From: Gammaproteobacteria bacterium
GTDB taxonomy: Bacteria > Pseudomonadota > Gammaproteobacteria > Burkholderiales > Gallionellaceae
Reading direction: 5' to 3'
Length of the DNA stretch: 64,000 nucleotides
Assembly (NCBI GenBank): GCA_018813765.1
Contig: JAHJBC010000003.1
Coordinates: 62,001 to 126,000 of the forward strand
Shown here piece after piece: positions 1-9,545 of the stretch; positions within the stretch are counted from its first letter, which is position 1; every line of letters starts with the position of its first letter. The translations under genes and the position numbers were made by a program. Under the pieces are notes generated by a model. That model was not told where the DNA came from. It saw nothing but the letters and a program-made list of their open reading frames with translations, and did not search any database.

Positions 1-76
1 TCAGCCACCACAGGCTGCCGTTGAGCGCGAACACCAGCAGGGACAGTATCACCAAGCCCAAAAGCGACAACTTCAT
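1..76 (-). CDS. N-terminus of an unidentified membrane protein (partial)
   Basis: Only the first 25 codons are in the window; the gene runs off the left edge. The ATG follows a strong ribosome binding site (GGAGGTGGA directly upstream on the minus strand). The visible residues begin MKLSLLGLVILSLLVFAL and form one hydrophobic segment ending near an NGSLWW stretch, so the protein starts with a signal anchor or transmembrane helix. Too little is visible to name the family. A short membrane protein such as a divisome component is conceivable but unsupported. Confidence 0.6.
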   Translation of the reverse strand, partial: MKLSLLGLVILSLLVFALNGSLWWL

Positions 77-153
77 TCCACCTCCGTGTTCCAGAAGAAC
101 CGAAACCGAATTTCGCAGATCAGGAACCATTGCCACAAGGCCGCTCGATCGGC

Positions 154-320
154 CGTCCCCCTTCGTAGAAGGGGGACGGGATAACCAGCGACTTGGCTGT
201 CGTCTTTTGACAGCCTAGTCGAATGGCTAGTAGTTCCATCAGGGGGATTTAACGAACCGCAACAGCCCATTCTGCTGAAAATCCCCCTCCGCTTTGCTCC
301 TCCCCCTTTTTCAAAGGGGG
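154..320. repeat. Inverted-repeat element of the CCCCCTTT...AAAGGGGG family, interrupted
   Basis: The left end (gtcccccttcgtagaagggg) and right end (ccccctttttcaaaggggg) form hairpins, with AGGGGGATTT and AAATCCCCCT motifs facing each other inside. The same arrangement occurs intact at 13468-13565, upstream of aroE. Here the left arm is split by a separate structured insert at about 181-239. No ORF in it looks real. It occupies most of the 292-base gap between the partial gene at the left edge and hslR. Confidence 0.65.
181..239. repeat. REP-like structured element, copy 1 (ATAACCAGCGACTTG...)
   Basis: This 50-60 base element has conserved flanks ATAACCAGCGACTTG and TAGTCGAATGGCTAGT around a hairpin, here GGCTGTC/GACAGCC. 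A second copy at about 49628-49681 keeps the flanks but has a different stem, GCCCGC/GCGGGC, so the stem is preserved while its sequence changes. CGACT and AGTCG of the flanks can also pair. Both copies lie inside other inverted-repeat elements. REP-like or IS200/IS605-type recognition hairpins are possible explanations. Confidence 0.6.
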
Positions 321-368
321 CGTATTGGGTAATTCCGTCCGGCATTCACACCAAGACCTTTTCTATCC

Positions 369-788
369 CTACTCGAAATCACCCCAGGCACTCTTGCGTT
401 CCCCGGTCTTTTCGTTGAATCGTTCTATCTCGCGGCGGTCGCGCTTGGTGGGGCGCCCCTTGAATGTCGGTTGCGGCTGGGCACGCAGCAGAGCGGCGAT
501 CTCTTCGCGTTTCGCTTTGCTCGCCCCGGTCTCGCGGTAGAGTTTCTGCGCCTCGGGCGCGCCGCCGCGTTTGTTCGAGAGGCCGAGTACCTCGACCTCG
601 TAGCTGAACTTGCCGACGCGGATCTCCAGCACGTCGCCGATACCCACCGCCTTGGCCGGTTTGAGGCGCGCGCCGTGCATGGTCACCTTGCCGCCTTCCA
701 CCGCGTCCGCCGAAAGGCTGCGTGTCTTGTAGAAGCGCGCTGCCCACAGCCATTTGTCGATGCGCAGTTTGTCCTTGTCTTCGCTCAT
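369..788 (-). CDS. hslR: Heat shock protein 15, S4-domain RNA-binding protein (HslR)
   Basis: A 139-aa protein of the HslR family, which in E. coli binds stalled 50S subunits carrying nascent chain-tRNA. The N-terminal S4 domain is clear: residues [19 protein letters not shown] are followed by the [15 protein letters not shown] and VGIGDVLEI segments. The C-terminus is basic and typical of the family ([12 protein letters not shown]). The reading frame is open further upstream, but that part overlaps the macrodomain gene. The ATG at 788 overlaps that gene's stop (ATGA), so translational coupling is likely. Confidence 0.93.
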   Translation of the reverse strand: MSEDKDKLRIDKWLWAARFYKTRSLSADAVEGGKVTMHGARLKPAKAVGIGDVLEIRVGKFSYEVEVLGLSNKRGGAPEAQKLYRETGASKAKREEIAALLRAQPQPTFKGRPTKRDRREIERFNEKTGERKSAWGDFE

Positions 789-1297
789 GCCTGCCCGAGT
801 AGTTGCTGATAGACCGCCAAATCGTTCGCCGAAAAGCAGCAGAACACGACCTCTTTCACCGCAGTGCGTTTTGCCAATTCTGCCCGGACCGTCTGCACCG
901 CGATGCGCGCGGCAGACTCGATGGGATAGCCGTACACACCCGTGCTGATGGATGGAAAGGCGATAGATTGGATGCCGTGATCGGCGGCGATTTCGAGCGC
1001 GCGCCGGTAACAGGAAGCCAGCAGCTCCGCCTCGCCTTCTCCGCCGCCGTGCCAGACCGGGCCGACAGTGTGGATGACGTATTTGCAGGGCAGGCCATAA
1101 CCGCGCGTGAGTTTGGCATCGCCGATCTCGCAACCATTCAGCGTCCGGCATTCCTCCAGCAATTGCGGACCGGCTGCACGGTGGATCGCACCATCCACCC
1201 CGCCGCCGCCGAGCAGCGAGTTGTTCGCCGCGTTCACGATTGCTTCGACCGTGAGCGTCGTGATGTCGGATTGTTCCGCTCGGATGACTGCTGTCAC
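785..1297 (-). CDS. Macrodomain protein, O-acetyl-ADP-ribose deacetylase-like
   Basis: A 170-aa single-domain protein of the YmdB/MacroD type, which hydrolyses O-acetyl-ADP-ribose or removes ADP-ribose from proteins. Diagnostic segments are [20 protein letters not shown] near the N-terminus (ADP-ribose pocket), VIHTVGPVW, and the ISTGVYGYP loop near residues 120-130. It starts at GTG, 10 bases after the stop of the decarboxylase gene, and overlaps hslR downstream, so the three genes look like one operon. The physiological substrate cannot be read from sequence. Confidence 0.92.
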   Translation of the reverse strand: MTAVIRAEQSDITTLTVEAIVNAANNSLLGGGGVDGAIHRAAGPQLLEECRTLNGCEIGDAKLTRGYGLPCKYVIHTVGPVWHGGGEGEAELLASCYRRALEIAADHGIQSIAFPSISTGVYGYPIESAARIAVQTVRAELAKRTAVKEVVFCCFSANDLAVYQQLLGQA

Positions 1298-1307
1298 GTT
1301 GTCCCGG

Positions 1308-3554
1308 TTACTTCACGCAGTCCACGTAATACACGCGCTCGCCGTTTGTCCGTTCCGACACCAGACCGTGGATGTCGGTCTCGAAACCGGGGAAACGCTT
1401 GTTGAAGTCGCGCGCGAACTTGAGGTAATCGACGATGGTCTTGTTGAAGACCTCGCCCGGGATCAGCAGCGGGATGCCCGGCGGATACGGTGTGAGCAAC
1501 ACGGCGGTGATGCGCCCTTCCAGATCGTCGATGGAGACGCGCTCGATCTCGCCGTGCGCCATCCTGGCGAAAGCATCCGACGGCTTCATCGCGGGCACCA
1601 TGTTGGACAGATACATCTCGGTGGTCAGGCGCGCCACGTCGTTGGCCTTGTAGATACCGTGGATCTGGTCGCACAGGTCGCGCAGGCCGATCTTCTCGTA
1701 ACGCGGGTTCTTGGCAATGAACTCCGGCAGCACGCGCCACAGCGGCTGGTTCTTGTCGTAATCGTCCTTGAATTGCTGCAACTCGGTCACCATGCTGTTC
1801 CAGCGACCCTTGGTGATGCCGATGGTGAACATGATGAAGAAGGAATACAGGCCGCACTTCTCCACCACCACGCCGTGCTCGGCCAGATATTTGGTGACGA
1901 TGCTGGCCGGGATGCCGCTGTCGGCGAAGTCGCCGCCCACGTCGAGTCCCGGCGTGACCACGGTGGCCTTGATCGGATCGAGCATGTTGAAACCTTCGGC
2001 CAGTTTGCCGAAACCGTGCCAGCGGTCGTCGCCGCGCAGCACCCAGTCCTCGCGGTCGGCCATGCCTTCTTCCGACAGGTAGTCGGGGCCCCACACCTTG
2101 AACCACCAGTCGGCGCCGAACTCCGCCTCCACCTTGCGCATGGCGCGGCGGAAATCGAGCGCCTCGGCGATGGATTCCTCCACCAGCGCGGTGCCGCCCG
2201 GCGGCTCCATCATCGCGGCGGCCACGTCGCAGGAGGCGATGATCGCGTACTGCGGCGAAGTGGAGGTATGCATCAGGTAGGCTTCGTTGAAGCAGTCGCG
2301 GTCCAGCTTACGCGACTCGCTGTCGCGCACCAGTATCTGCGATGCCTGCGACAGGCCGGCCAGCAGTTTATGGGTGGACTGGGTCGAGAAGATCATCGAT
2401 TCTTTCGCGCGCGGACGGCCGCGGCCGATGGCATGCATGCTCTTGTAGAAATCGTGGAACGCCGCATGCGGCAGCCACGCCTCGTCGAAATGCAGCGCAT
2501 CGATCCTGCCGTCCAGCATTTCCTTCAGCATCTCGACGTTGTACATCACGCCGTCGTAGGTGCTCTGCGTGATGGTCAGGATGCGCGGCTTTTTCTTCTT
2601 GTCCTTGATGAACGGGTTGGCGTCGATCTTCTTCTGGATGTTGGCCATCTCGAATTCGGATTTCGGGATCGGGCCGATGATGCCGAAGTTGTTGCGCGTC
2701 GGCGTCAGGAACACCGGCACCGCGCCGGTCATCATGATCGCGTGCAGGATGGACTTGTGGCAGTTGCGGTCCACCACCACGATGTCGTCGGGTGCCACCA
2801 TCGAGTGCCACACGATCTTGTTGGAGGTCGAGGTGCCGTTGGTGACGAAGAACAGATGGTCGGCGTTGAAGATGCGCGCCGCGTTGCGTTCGGAAGCTGC
2901 AACCGGGCCGGTGTGGTCGAGCAGTTGGCCCAGCTCGTCCACCGCGTTGCACACGTCGGCACGCAGCATGTTCTCGCCGAAGAACTGGTGGAACATGCGC
3001 CCCACCGGCGATTTCAGGAAGGCCACGCCGCCGGAATGGCCGGGGCAGTGCCAGGAATAGGAACCGTCCTGCGCATAGCCTACCAGCGCGCGAAAGAACG
3101 GCGGCGCCAGCGAATCGAGATAAGAGCGCGCTTCGCGGATGATGTGGCGCGCCACGAATTCCGGCGTATCCTCGTGCATGTGGATGAAGCCGTGCAGCTC
3201 GCGCAGGATGTCGTTGGGGATGTGGCGCGAAGTGCGCGTCTCGCCGTACAGGTAGATGGGAATGTCCGAATTCTTGAAACGGATTTCCTGCACGAACGAG
3301 CGCAGGGTGCGCAACGCCACTTCCGTCTCCTCCACGCTGCCCGATCCGAACTCCTCGTCGTCGATGGACAGCACGAAGGCCGAGGCACGGCTCTGCTGTT
3401 GCGCGAACGAGGTCAGGTCGCCATAGCTGGTCATTCCGACGACTTCGATGCCTTCTTTTTCGATCGCATCTGCCAGTGCGCGAATGCCGTGGCCGCTGGC
3501 GTTCTCCGAGCGATAGTCCTCGTCGATGATGATGATGGGAAAATTGAACTTCAT
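1308..3554 (-). CDS. Orn/Lys/Arg decarboxylase, probably arginine decarboxylase (AdiA-type)
   Basis: A 748-aa PLP enzyme of the fold-type I Orn/Lys/Arg decarboxylase family. It would turn arginine into agmatine, or lysine/ornithine into their diamines, for polyamine supply or acid consumption. It has the N-terminal response-regulator-like wing domain (about 1-130), a large PLP domain with the [18 protein letters not shown] segment holding the Schiff-base lysine, and the family C-terminal domain. Length matches AdiA (about 755). Substrate choice cannot be fixed from motifs. It follows a short ORF whose stop overlaps this ATG. Confidence 0.88.
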   Translation of the reverse strand: MKFNFPIIIIDEDYRSENASGHGIRALADAIEKEGIEVVGMTSYGDLTSFAQQQSRASAFVLSIDDEEFGSGSVEETEVALRTLRSFVQEIRFKNSDIPIYLYGETRTSRHIPNDILRELHGFIHMHEDTPEFVARHIIREARSYLDSLAPPFFRALVGYAQDGSYSWHCPGHSGGVAFLKSPVGRMFHQFFGENMLRADVCNAVDELGQLLDHTGPVAASERNAARIFNADHLFFVTNGTSTSNKIVWHSMVAPDDIVVVDRNCHKSILHAIMMTGAVPVFLTPTRNNFGIIGPIPKSEFEMANIQKKIDANPFIKDKKKKPRILTITQSTYDGVMYNVEMLKEMLDGRIDALHFDEAWLPHAAFHDFYKSMHAIGRGRPRAKESMIFSTQSTHKLLAGLSQASQILVRDSESRKLDRDCFNEAYLMHTSTSPQYAIIASCDVAAAMMEPPGGTALVEESIAEALDFRRAMRKVEAEFGADWWFKVWGPDYLSEEGMADREDWVLRGDDRWHGFGKLAEGFNMLDPIKATVVTPGLDVGGDFADSGIPASIVTKYLAEHGVVVEKCGLYSFFIMFTIGITKGRWNSMVTELQQFKDDYDKNQPLWRVLPEFIAKNPRYEKIGLRDLCDQIHGIYKANDVARLTTEMYLSNMVPAMKPSDAFARMAHGEIERVSIDDLEGRITAVLLTPYPPGIPLLIPGEVFNKTIVDYLKFARDFNKRFPGFETDIHGLVSERTNGERVYYVDCVK

Positions 3555-3637
3555 CTTATGAACCTCAGGTGAAATTTCAGTGGAGACTCATATTGGCCGA
3601 AGGCCAATGTGATGTCGGAACTAAAGTTGAATTTCAT
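3551..3637 (-). CDS. Putative 28-aa leader ORF upstream of the decarboxylase
   Basis: An ATG-started 28-codon ORF (begins MKFNFSSDITLAFG) sits behind a good ribosome binding site (AGGGAG). Its TGA overlaps the decarboxylase ATG in an ATGA junction. Its first five residues, MKFNF, are the same as the first five of the decarboxylase, which suggests that the start region was duplicated. A palindrome, attggccgaaggccaat, lies inside the ORF. It could be a translationally coupled leader or simply a relic. There is no independent evidence of translation. Confidence 0.4.
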   Translation of the reverse strand: MKFNFSSDITLAFGQYESPLKFHLRFIR

Positions 3638-3721
3638 TACGGGCTCCCTGAAAGGGACTACATGTCAAATTGGCGCGGATTGTCGCAGGTTTTCCCTGCA
3701 ACGTGGGGAATACGAAAGGGG

Positions 3722-3940
3722 TTATTCGCGAGGCGGATAGGGGCTGGCGAGGGTGTCGACCAGGTCGGCCAGCACGTTGCGGAACTGCTGCTCGTCGCAG
3801 CCGATCAGGATGGCGTCTTCCAGGGCATCGCGGCAGACCTGGCGTATCTCGGCCAGGTTCTCCTGCATCACCTTGTTCTTCTCGAAACAGGAGATGATCT
3901 CGCCTTCGGGGGATCGCCAGATGATCTTTTCGGGCTGCAT
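3722..3940 (-). CDS. Small conserved-looking protein of unknown function
   Basis: A 72-aa soluble protein (starts MQPEKIIWRSPEGEIISCFE). The ATG lies just after the dcd stop with a 2-base gap, so it is probably co-transcribed with dcd. The sequence is acidic and mostly helical, with two cysteines in the first half (ISCFEKN, RQVCRDA) and a third in IGCDEQQ. No family was recognised. The reading frame continues upstream through dcd in another phase, but the dcd overlap makes the internal ATG the sensible start. Confidence 0.6.
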   Translation of the reverse strand: MQPEKIIWRSPEGEIISCFEKNKVMQENLAEIRQVCRDALEDAILIGCDEQQFRNVLADLVDTLASPYPPRE

Positions 3941-3942
3941 GG

Positions 3943-4509
3943 CTAGATCTTCGGCAGCGTCACGCCGACCTGCCCCTGATACTTGCCGCCCCTGTCCTTG
4001 TACGAGGTCTCGCACTCCTCGTCGCTCTCGAAGAACAGTACCTGCGCCACGCCTTCGTTGGCGTAGATCTTGGCGGGCAGCGGCGTGGTGTTGGAGAACT
4101 CCAGCGTCACATAGCCTTCCCACTCCGGCTCGAACGGGGTCACATTCACAATAATCCCGCAGCGCGCGTAGGTGGACTTGCCCAGGCACACGGTCAGCAC
4201 GCTGCGCGGGATGCGGAAGTATTCGACGGTGCGCGCCAGCGCGAAGGAATTGGGCGGGATGATGCAGTAATCGGCCTCAACGTTCACAAAGGAGCTGGGG
4301 TCGAAGTTCTTGGGGTCGACGATGGTGCTGTTGATGTTGGTGAACAGCTTGAATTCGCGCGAACAACGGATGTCGTAGCCGTAGCTGGAAGTGCCGTAGG
4401 ACACGATCTTCTTGCCGTTCACTTCCTTCACCTGATTAGGCTCGAAAGGCTCGATCATGCCGTGCTGTTCGCACATGCGGCGTATCCACTTGTCTGACTT
4501 GATGCTCAT
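3943..4509 (-). CDS. dcd: dCTP deaminase
   Basis: A 188-aa protein matching the trimeric dCTP deaminase family in full length. It converts dCTP to dUTP for thymidylate synthesis. Visible landmarks are [12 protein letters not shown] at the start, [14 protein letters not shown], the nucleotide-binding segment [20 protein letters not shown] with the catalytic glutamate region [11 protein letters not shown], and [12 protein letters not shown] at the C-terminus. The upstream extension of the frame lacks similarity, so the ATG at 4509 was chosen. It is divergent from metG across a 98-base promoter region. Confidence 0.96.
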   Translation of the reverse strand: MSIKSDKWIRRMCEQHGMIEPFEPNQVKEVNGKKIVSYGTSSYGYDIRCSREFKLFTNINSTIVDPKNFDPSSFVNVEADYCIIPPNSFALARTVEYFRIPRSVLTVCLGKSTYARCGIIVNVTPFEPEWEGYVTLEFSNTTPLPAKIYANEGVAQVLFFESDEECETSYKDRGGKYQGQVGVTLPKI

Positions 4510-4577
4510 CCTTGTTCCTTGAGGGGTTTGTGCGGGCGCGATTTTACCCAAATTCCTCGGCGGTGCGTGGGTTTTGC

Positions 4578-4583
4578 TACAAT
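4578..4583 (+). promoter_or_regulatory. Likely -10 element of metG
   Basis: TGCTACAAT forms an extended -10 (TACAAT at these positions) 25 bases before the metG ATG. No convincing -35 hexamer was identified, which extended -10 promoters tolerate. Confidence 0.45.
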
Positions 4584-4607
4584 CGCGGCCTTGTCCAAGG
4601 AATCCGT

Positions 4608-6704
4608 ATGACCCGCAAAATCTTAGTCACCTCCGCCCTGCCCTATGCCAACGGCAGCATCCACCTCGGCCACCTGGTCGAGTACATCCAGACCGACATC
4701 TGGGTGCGATTCCAGAAGATGCGCGGCAACACCTGCCACTACGTCTGCGCCGACGATACCCACGGCACGCCCATCATGCTGCGCGCGGAGAAGGAAGGCA
4801 TCACCCCGGAACAACTGATCGCCCGCGTGTGGCAGGAGCATTACGACGATTTCGCCGCTTTCCACGTCCAGTTCGACAACTACGGCTCGACCAACTCGAA
4901 CGAGACAAAGGAATCCGCCCAGGGCATCTACCGCACCCTGAAGGCCAACGGCCTGATCGAGGTGCGCTCCATCGAACAGTATTACGACCCGGTCAAGAAC
5001 ATGTTCCTGCCGGACCGCTTCATCAAGGGCGAATGCCCCAAGTGCCACGCCAAGGACCAGTACGGCGACAACTGCGAAGTGTGCGGCGCGGCCTATGCTC
5101 CCACCGACCTGATCAATCCGTTCTCCGCCGTGTCCGGCGCCAAGCCGGAACTGCGCAATTCAGACCATTATTTCTTCAAGCTTTCCGCCGACACCTGCCA
5201 GGCTTTCCTGCGTCAGTGGACGCGCGGCGGCGCGCTACAACCGGAAGCCGCCAACAAGATGCAGGAATGGCTGGGCGCGGAAGGCGAGAACAAACTGACC
5301 GACTGGGACATCTCGCGCGACGCACCCTACTTTGGCTTTGAGATCCCCGATGCGCCGGGCAAGTATTTTTATGTCTGGCTGGATGCACCGGTGGGCTACA
5401 TGGGCAGCTTCAAGCAACTGTGCGCCAAGACAGGCTTGGATTTTAGCGACTACTGGAAACAAGGCTCCGACGCCGAGCTCTACCACTTCATCGGCAAGGA
5501 CATCCTCTACTTCCACGCCCTGTTCTGGCCCGCCATGCTGCAACACGCGGGCTTCCGCACGCCGACCAAGCTGTTCGCGCACGGCTTCCTCACCGTCAAC
5601 GGCGAGAAGATGAGCAAATCGCGCGGCACCTTCATCACCGCGCGCAGCTATGTGGATCACATCAAGAACACCGAGTACCTGCGCTATTACTACGCGGCCA
5701 AGCTGAACGGCACGATGGAAGACATCGACCTGAATCTTGAGGATTTCGTGGCGAAGGTGAACAGCGATTTGATCGGGAAGTACATCAATATTGCGAGTCG
5801 ATGTGCGGGGTTCATCAGCAAGAAGTTCGAGGGGAAGCTTGCCGACATTCACGCAGACAAATTGATATCCGAGCCACTGCAGATTGATTCTGGGTTTTAC
5901 AAGTTAAAACCAGAGGTTGTAGCCGAGGTGGCAGACGCATATGAAAAGCGGGATTTCTCAAAAGCTTTAAGGGAAATCATGGCCTTTGCCGACTCTGCCA
6001 ACCAATTTGTTGACAGGCACAAGCCTTGGGTAATAGCGAAGGAAACCGGCAAGGAAACAGAGCTTCATCAAGTTTGTACGCTGGCTCTGAATATGTTCCG
6101 CCAGTTATCAATCCTGCTCCAGCCAGTACTACCTGAACTTGCCAAGAACGTTGAGAGCTTCCTGAATGCACCTCGCTTTACTTGGGAGGATGTACTCACA
6201 ACATTGCCCGCCGCACACACCATCAACGAATACAAACACCTGGCGACCCGCCTCGATCCCAAACTGATCGAAGCCATGGTCGCCGCCAACCAGGAAAGCC
6301 TGAAACCCATGACCGACTCCCATTCCGAGACACGCCACGCCGAACACCAGCAGCACGCCATCGCGCCCATCGCCGAGACCATCGGCATCGACGATTTCAT
6401 GAAGATCGACCTGCGCGTGGCGCATATCGTGAATGCCGAGCATGTGGAAGGCGCGGAGAAGTTGCTGAAGCTGACGCTGGACATCGGCGAAGAAAATCCG
6501 CGCACCGTGTTCGCCGGCATCAAGTCGGCATACGATCCGGAAAAGCTCAAGGGCCGCATGACCGTGATGGTCGCCAACCTGGCCCCGCGCAAGATGAAGT
6601 TCGGCATGAGCGAAGGCATGGTGCTGGCTGCTTCGGGTGAGACGCCGGGATTGTTCGTGCTGTCGCCGGACGATGGTGCGCAGCCGGGGATGCGGATCAA
6701 ATAA
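4608..6704 (+). CDS. metG: Methionyl-tRNA synthetase
   Basis: A 698-aa class I synthetase that charges tRNA-Met. The HIGH-type motif is HLGHL, the KMSKS motif is intact, and a zinc knuckle appears as [17 protein letters not shown]. The last 110 residues form the EMAP-II/tRNA-binding domain ([20 protein letters not shown]). Start at ATG 4608 gives the expected [16 protein letters not shown]-terminus. About residues 380-540 (nt 5745-6235) are coded with visibly more A/T and different codons than either flank, suggesting a recombined segment in the anticodon-binding domain. Confidence 0.97.
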   Translation: MTRKILVTSALPYANGSIHLGHLVEYIQTDIWVRFQKMRGNTCHYVCADDTHGTPIMLRAEKEGITPEQLIARVWQEHYDDFAAFHVQFDNYGSTNSNETKESAQGIYRTLKANGLIEVRSIEQYYDPVKNMFLPDRFIKGECPKCHAKDQYGDNCEVCGAAYAPTDLINPFSAVSGAKPELRNSDHYFFKLSADTCQAFLRQWTRGGALQPEAANKMQEWLGAEGENKLTDWDISRDAPYFGFEIPDAPGKYFYVWLDAPVGYMGSFKQLCAKTGLDFSDYWKQGSDAELYHFIGKDILYFHALFWPAMLQHAGFRTPTKLFAHGFLTVNGEKMSKSRGTFITARSYVDHIKNTEYLRYYYAAKLNGTMEDIDLNLEDFVAKVNSDLIGKYINIASRCAGFISKKFEGKLADIHADKLISEPLQIDSGFYKLKPEVVAEVADAYEKRDFSKALREIMAFADSANQFVDRHKPWVIAKETGKETELHQVCTLALNMFRQLSILLQPVLPELAKNVESFLNAPRFTWEDVLTTLPAAHTINEYKHLATRLDPKLIEAMVAANQESLKPMTDSHSETRHAEHQQHAIAPIAETIGIDDFMKIDLRVAHIVNAEHVEGAEKLLKLTLDIGEENPRTVFAGIKSAYDPEKLKGRMTVMVANLAPRKMKFGMSEGMVLAASGETPGLFVLSPDDGAQPGMRIK

Positions 6705-6715
6705 GCTCTCTCATA

Positions 6716-6813
6716 GCCCCTCTCCCTCTGGGAGAGGGGTTGGGGTGAGGGAAAACTCGCTGAGGAATCACCCTCACCCCAGCCCTCTCCCAGGGGGAGA
6801 GGGAGTAAAGCAA
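6716..6813. repeat. Dispersed inverted repeat (CCCTCTCCC...GGGAGAGGG)
   Basis: Two hairpins, ccctctccctctgggagagg and ccctctcccagggggagagg, are separated by a loop whose edges (GGGGTGAGGG, CCCTCACCCC) also pair. The whole forms a long inverted repeat between metG and sthA. This is a common intergenic repeat type in proteobacteria. A related half-element lies inside lysA. Confidence 0.65.
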
Positions 6814-6868
6814 GCTAACTGGCTCAGCCTCGGAATTATTGATTTACTTCCATTCACCGGAGCCCCCC

Positions 6869-8254
6869 ATGGACTACGACGTTCTCATCATCGGTTCCGG
6901 CCCCGCCGGACAACATGCCGCGTGGCAGGCCGCACGCATGGGCAAGCGCTCGGCGATCATCGAGCGCAAGCCGAAGATCGGCGGCGCGGGCTTGCAGACC
7001 GGCACCATCCCCAGCAAGGCGATGCGCGAGGTGGCTTACCAGCTCTCGCGCTCCGGCGGCATGCGCCAGGCCTTTTCGCCCGATCAGCGCATCCGCTACG
7101 GCCTGCTGGCCGATGCAGTAAGACGCAAGGAAGGCGTGATCGCGCAGCAGGAATCGGTCATTCTGCAGCGCAGCCTGCGCCACGGCGTGGCGCTGATCCC
7201 GGGCGAGGCTTCGTTCGTCGACGCGCACACCCTGCAGGTCGTCAATGCAGACGGCAAGACGCGCAACATCTCGGCCGAGGTCATCATCCTCGCCAGCGGC
7301 TCGCGCCCGCGCCGTCCGGCCAACATCCCGTTCGACAAGAAGACGGTGCTGGATTCCACCTCCATCCTCAACCTGCGCCAGATGCCCAACAGCATGCTGG
7401 TGGTGGGCGGCGGCGTGATCGCCTGCGAATTCGTCTCCATCTTTGCCGCGCTCGGCACGCAGGTGTGCGTGGTGGACAGCCACGCGCAACTGCTGGAATA
7501 CCTGAGCGAGGACGTGGTGGACGTGCTGTGCGACAGCTTCTGCGGCATGGGTGTCACCTTCCACATGCAGGAGCGCGTCAAGGAGATCCGCCGCGAAGAC
7601 ACCGGCAGCGTCACCGTGCTGGAAAGCGGCAAGGAGATACGCACCGACATCGTGTTGTTCGCGCAGGGCCGCGAGCCGAACAGCGAGGGCCTGAAAGTTG
7701 AAAACGCGGGCATCGCGATGGATGGCAACTGGATCACCGTCGACCAGCATTTCCAGACCAGCGTGCCGCACATCTTCGCCGTTGGCGACCTGATCGGCCG
7801 CCCCGCCCTAGCCTCCACCGGCATGGAGCAGGGCCGTGCGGCGGTGCTGTATGCCTTCGGCGGCGGCAAGCAGGAGATGGCGGAGAACCTGCCGATGGCG
7901 GTCTACACCATCCCCGAGATTTCCTACGTCGGCAAGACCGAGAAGGAAGTGCAGAAGGACAACATCCCCTACATCATCGGCCGCGCCTATTTCAAACACA
8001 GCGCGCGCGGCCAGATCATCGGCGACGCACAGGGCATGCTGAAACTAATCGTGGATGCGCGCAACGAGAAGCTGCTCGGCGTACACATCGTCGGCGAGCA
8101 GGCCAGCGAACTCGTGCACATTGGGCAACTGGTGATGAACCTCAACGGCACGGTGCGCGACCTGGTCAGCAACGTGTTCAACTATCCGACGCTGGCCGAG
8201 TGCTACAAGCTGGCGGCGGTGGATTGCACGCACCAACTGGATCAGCGGAAATAG
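6869..8254 (+). CDS. sthA: Soluble pyridine nucleotide transhydrogenase-like flavoprotein
   Basis: A 461-aa FAD-dependent disulphide-oxidoreductase-family protein closest to SthA, which moves hydride between NADPH and NAD+. FAD-binding GSGPAGQHAA is at the N-terminus, the NAD(P) Rossmann motif GGGVIACEF is near residue 180, and AVGDLIGRPALASTG is the second FAD motif. The C-terminal dimerisation domain is complete (NVFNYPTLAECY). The redox-active CXXXXC of lipoamide dehydrogenases is missing; the site reads GGAGLQTGTIPSK with no cysteine, consistent with a transhydrogenase role but not proof of it. Confidence 0.85.
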   Translation: MDYDVLIIGSGPAGQHAAWQAARMGKRSAIIERKPKIGGAGLQTGTIPSKAMREVAYQLSRSGGMRQAFSPDQRIRYGLLADAVRRKEGVIAQQESVILQRSLRHGVALIPGEASFVDAHTLQVVNADGKTRNISAEVIILASGSRPRRPANIPFDKKTVLDSTSILNLRQMPNSMLVVGGGVIACEFVSIFAALGTQVCVVDSHAQLLEYLSEDVVDVLCDSFCGMGVTFHMQERVKEIRREDTGSVTVLESGKEIRTDIVLFAQGREPNSEGLKVENAGIAMDGNWITVDQHFQTSVPHIFAVGDLIGRPALASTGMEQGRAAVLYAFGGGKQEMAENLPMAVYTIPEISYVGKTEKEVQKDNIPYIIGRAYFKHSARGQIIGDAQGMLKLIVDARNEKLLGVHIVGEQASELVHIGQLVMNLNGTVRDLVSNVFNYPTLAECYKLAAVDCTHQLDQRK

Positions 8255-8271
8255 CAGGACAGGTACGCCGA

Positions 8272-9492
8272 ATGTTCTATCCGCAAGGTGAAGTAAAACT
8301 GGCAGCCGGTCCTTCGACTGTCGTGCTCTGCGACAAGCGCTGGCTGCACCTGTGGAAATACGCCCTGATCATGGCCGTACTGTTCATGGCGACCACCGCA
8401 GCAGTGGTCGCCATTATCCTGAGGGCGAATTTTCCGGACACGCCCTGGGTGGAGATGCCCGCGCTACTGATCGACAGGTTGGGGAATGTCGAGTGGGGGC
8501 CAGCCCTGCTCAGGCACCTCGACATGGTGCTGGTCCTGTGCGTACTTGCCATCCAGATCCTGTATCTGTACTGGGCGCAACAGCGCGAGCGGCTGACGCT
8601 GTCTCCCGCCGGCATCAGTTATACCTCCCCGCTGCCGCCCAGCCTCAGACGACTCAAGCCGGACTGGTCGCTTTCCTGGCGCGAGGTCAGCAAGATCGAA
8701 TTCGGCACGTTCAATGCGCAACATCGCAATTTGGACTTTGTGCTGATGACGCTTTTCACCGCCACAGGCAAGCAGAAATTGTTCCCCGCACACTGGGTCG
8801 ATGCCAATAGTTTCACCCGCCCGCCTTTCCGTTTCAGTCTTTCGCTGAAGTCACCCACCCGCGAAGAGATATTCGAATCGGCCATGGCCTCCGCCATCAT
8901 GCGTTACATCACGAAGCGGGCACCGCAGGTCGCCGTCGAATCGACGCTGGGCCAAGCAGTGATATACAGCAGCCTGGAAAAAGACCCGCACGGAAGGAAA
9001 GCGTTGTTCATCGTTGCCGCGTTGGTCCTGTATGCCATCGTGGACTTCGTGGCCGGTGGCGATTCCTATATCGACGAGCCTGCCGCCCTGATGCATCTCT
9101 ACATTGCCGCTGGCGTCCTGGGCGCACTGCTGGCCGGCGCCTGGTTATACCGCAGCGCACTCCCCTCCGGAGAAAAAGCCGGACTGGCCTTCCTGATCGG
9201 CGTACTCGTCGCCGTTGCGTTCATACCGGGAGCTTTGCGCCTGAATGCACTCACCTCCCCCCAAGGCTTCGAAACCTACGACTACTACGTCACGAATGGC
9301 GGAGACGGCGTGCTGCTGCGACCAGCCCGGGAAGACATGCCCGTCATCGAATATTTCGCAAACCACAATTACTGGAAGAGATACGGCAAGGACGACCCCT
9401 ATCCCGTGCAAATCAGGAAAGGCGGCCTGGGGTTCTATCAGTTCAATTCTTCGGCCATCGTGGACGACATCCACAGGCACGACGGGCGGTAG
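8272..9492 (+). CDS. Membrane protein of unknown function
   Basis: A 406-aa protein with hydrophobic helices near residues 24-45 and 80-100, and a C-terminal cluster from about 245 to 330 ([52 protein letters not shown]). Between the two groups lies a soluble domain of about 130 residues, and after the last helix a tail of about 70. An AGGACAGG ribosome binding site supports the ATG at 8272, 17 bases after sthA, so it may share the sthA transcript. No family was recognised. Confidence 0.75.
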   Translation: MFYPQGEVKLAAGPSTVVLCDKRWLHLWKYALIMAVLFMATTAAVVAIILRANFPDTPWVEMPALLIDRLGNVEWGPALLRHLDMVLVLCVLAIQILYLYWAQQRERLTLSPAGISYTSPLPPSLRRLKPDWSLSWREVSKIEFGTFNAQHRNLDFVLMTLFTATGKQKLFPAHWVDANSFTRPPFRFSLSLKSPTREEIFESAMASAIMRYITKRAPQVAVESTLGQAVIYSSLEKDPHGRKALFIVAALVLYAIVDFVAGGDSYIDEPAALMHLYIAAGVLGALLAGAWLYRSALPSGEKAGLAFLIGVLVAVAFIPGALRLNALTSPQGFETYDYYVTNGGDGVLLRPAREDMPVIEYFANHNYWKRYGKDDPYPVQIRKGGLGFYQFNSSAIVDDIHRHDGR

Positions 9493-9495
9493 CAC

Positions 9496-9525
9496 GTACA
9501 GGACGGCGGATCGCCCGCCCTGTAC
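9496..9525. terminator. Hairpin between convergent genes
   Basis: GTACAGG and CCTGTAC ends close a GC-rich stem around ATCG, located between the convergent membrane protein gene and mscL. There is no T tract on either side, so a role as an intrinsic terminator is uncertain. Confidence 0.35.
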
Positions 9526-9545
9526 GGCCCTTCCTGTCCCCGCCT

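Noticed and set aside
1107-3572. 821-codon plus-strand open frame opposite the decarboxylase
   Set aside because: Its residue content (runs of His, Arg, Val, Leu) is that of an antisense shadow; the minus strand encodes a complete decarboxylase and macrodomain protein.
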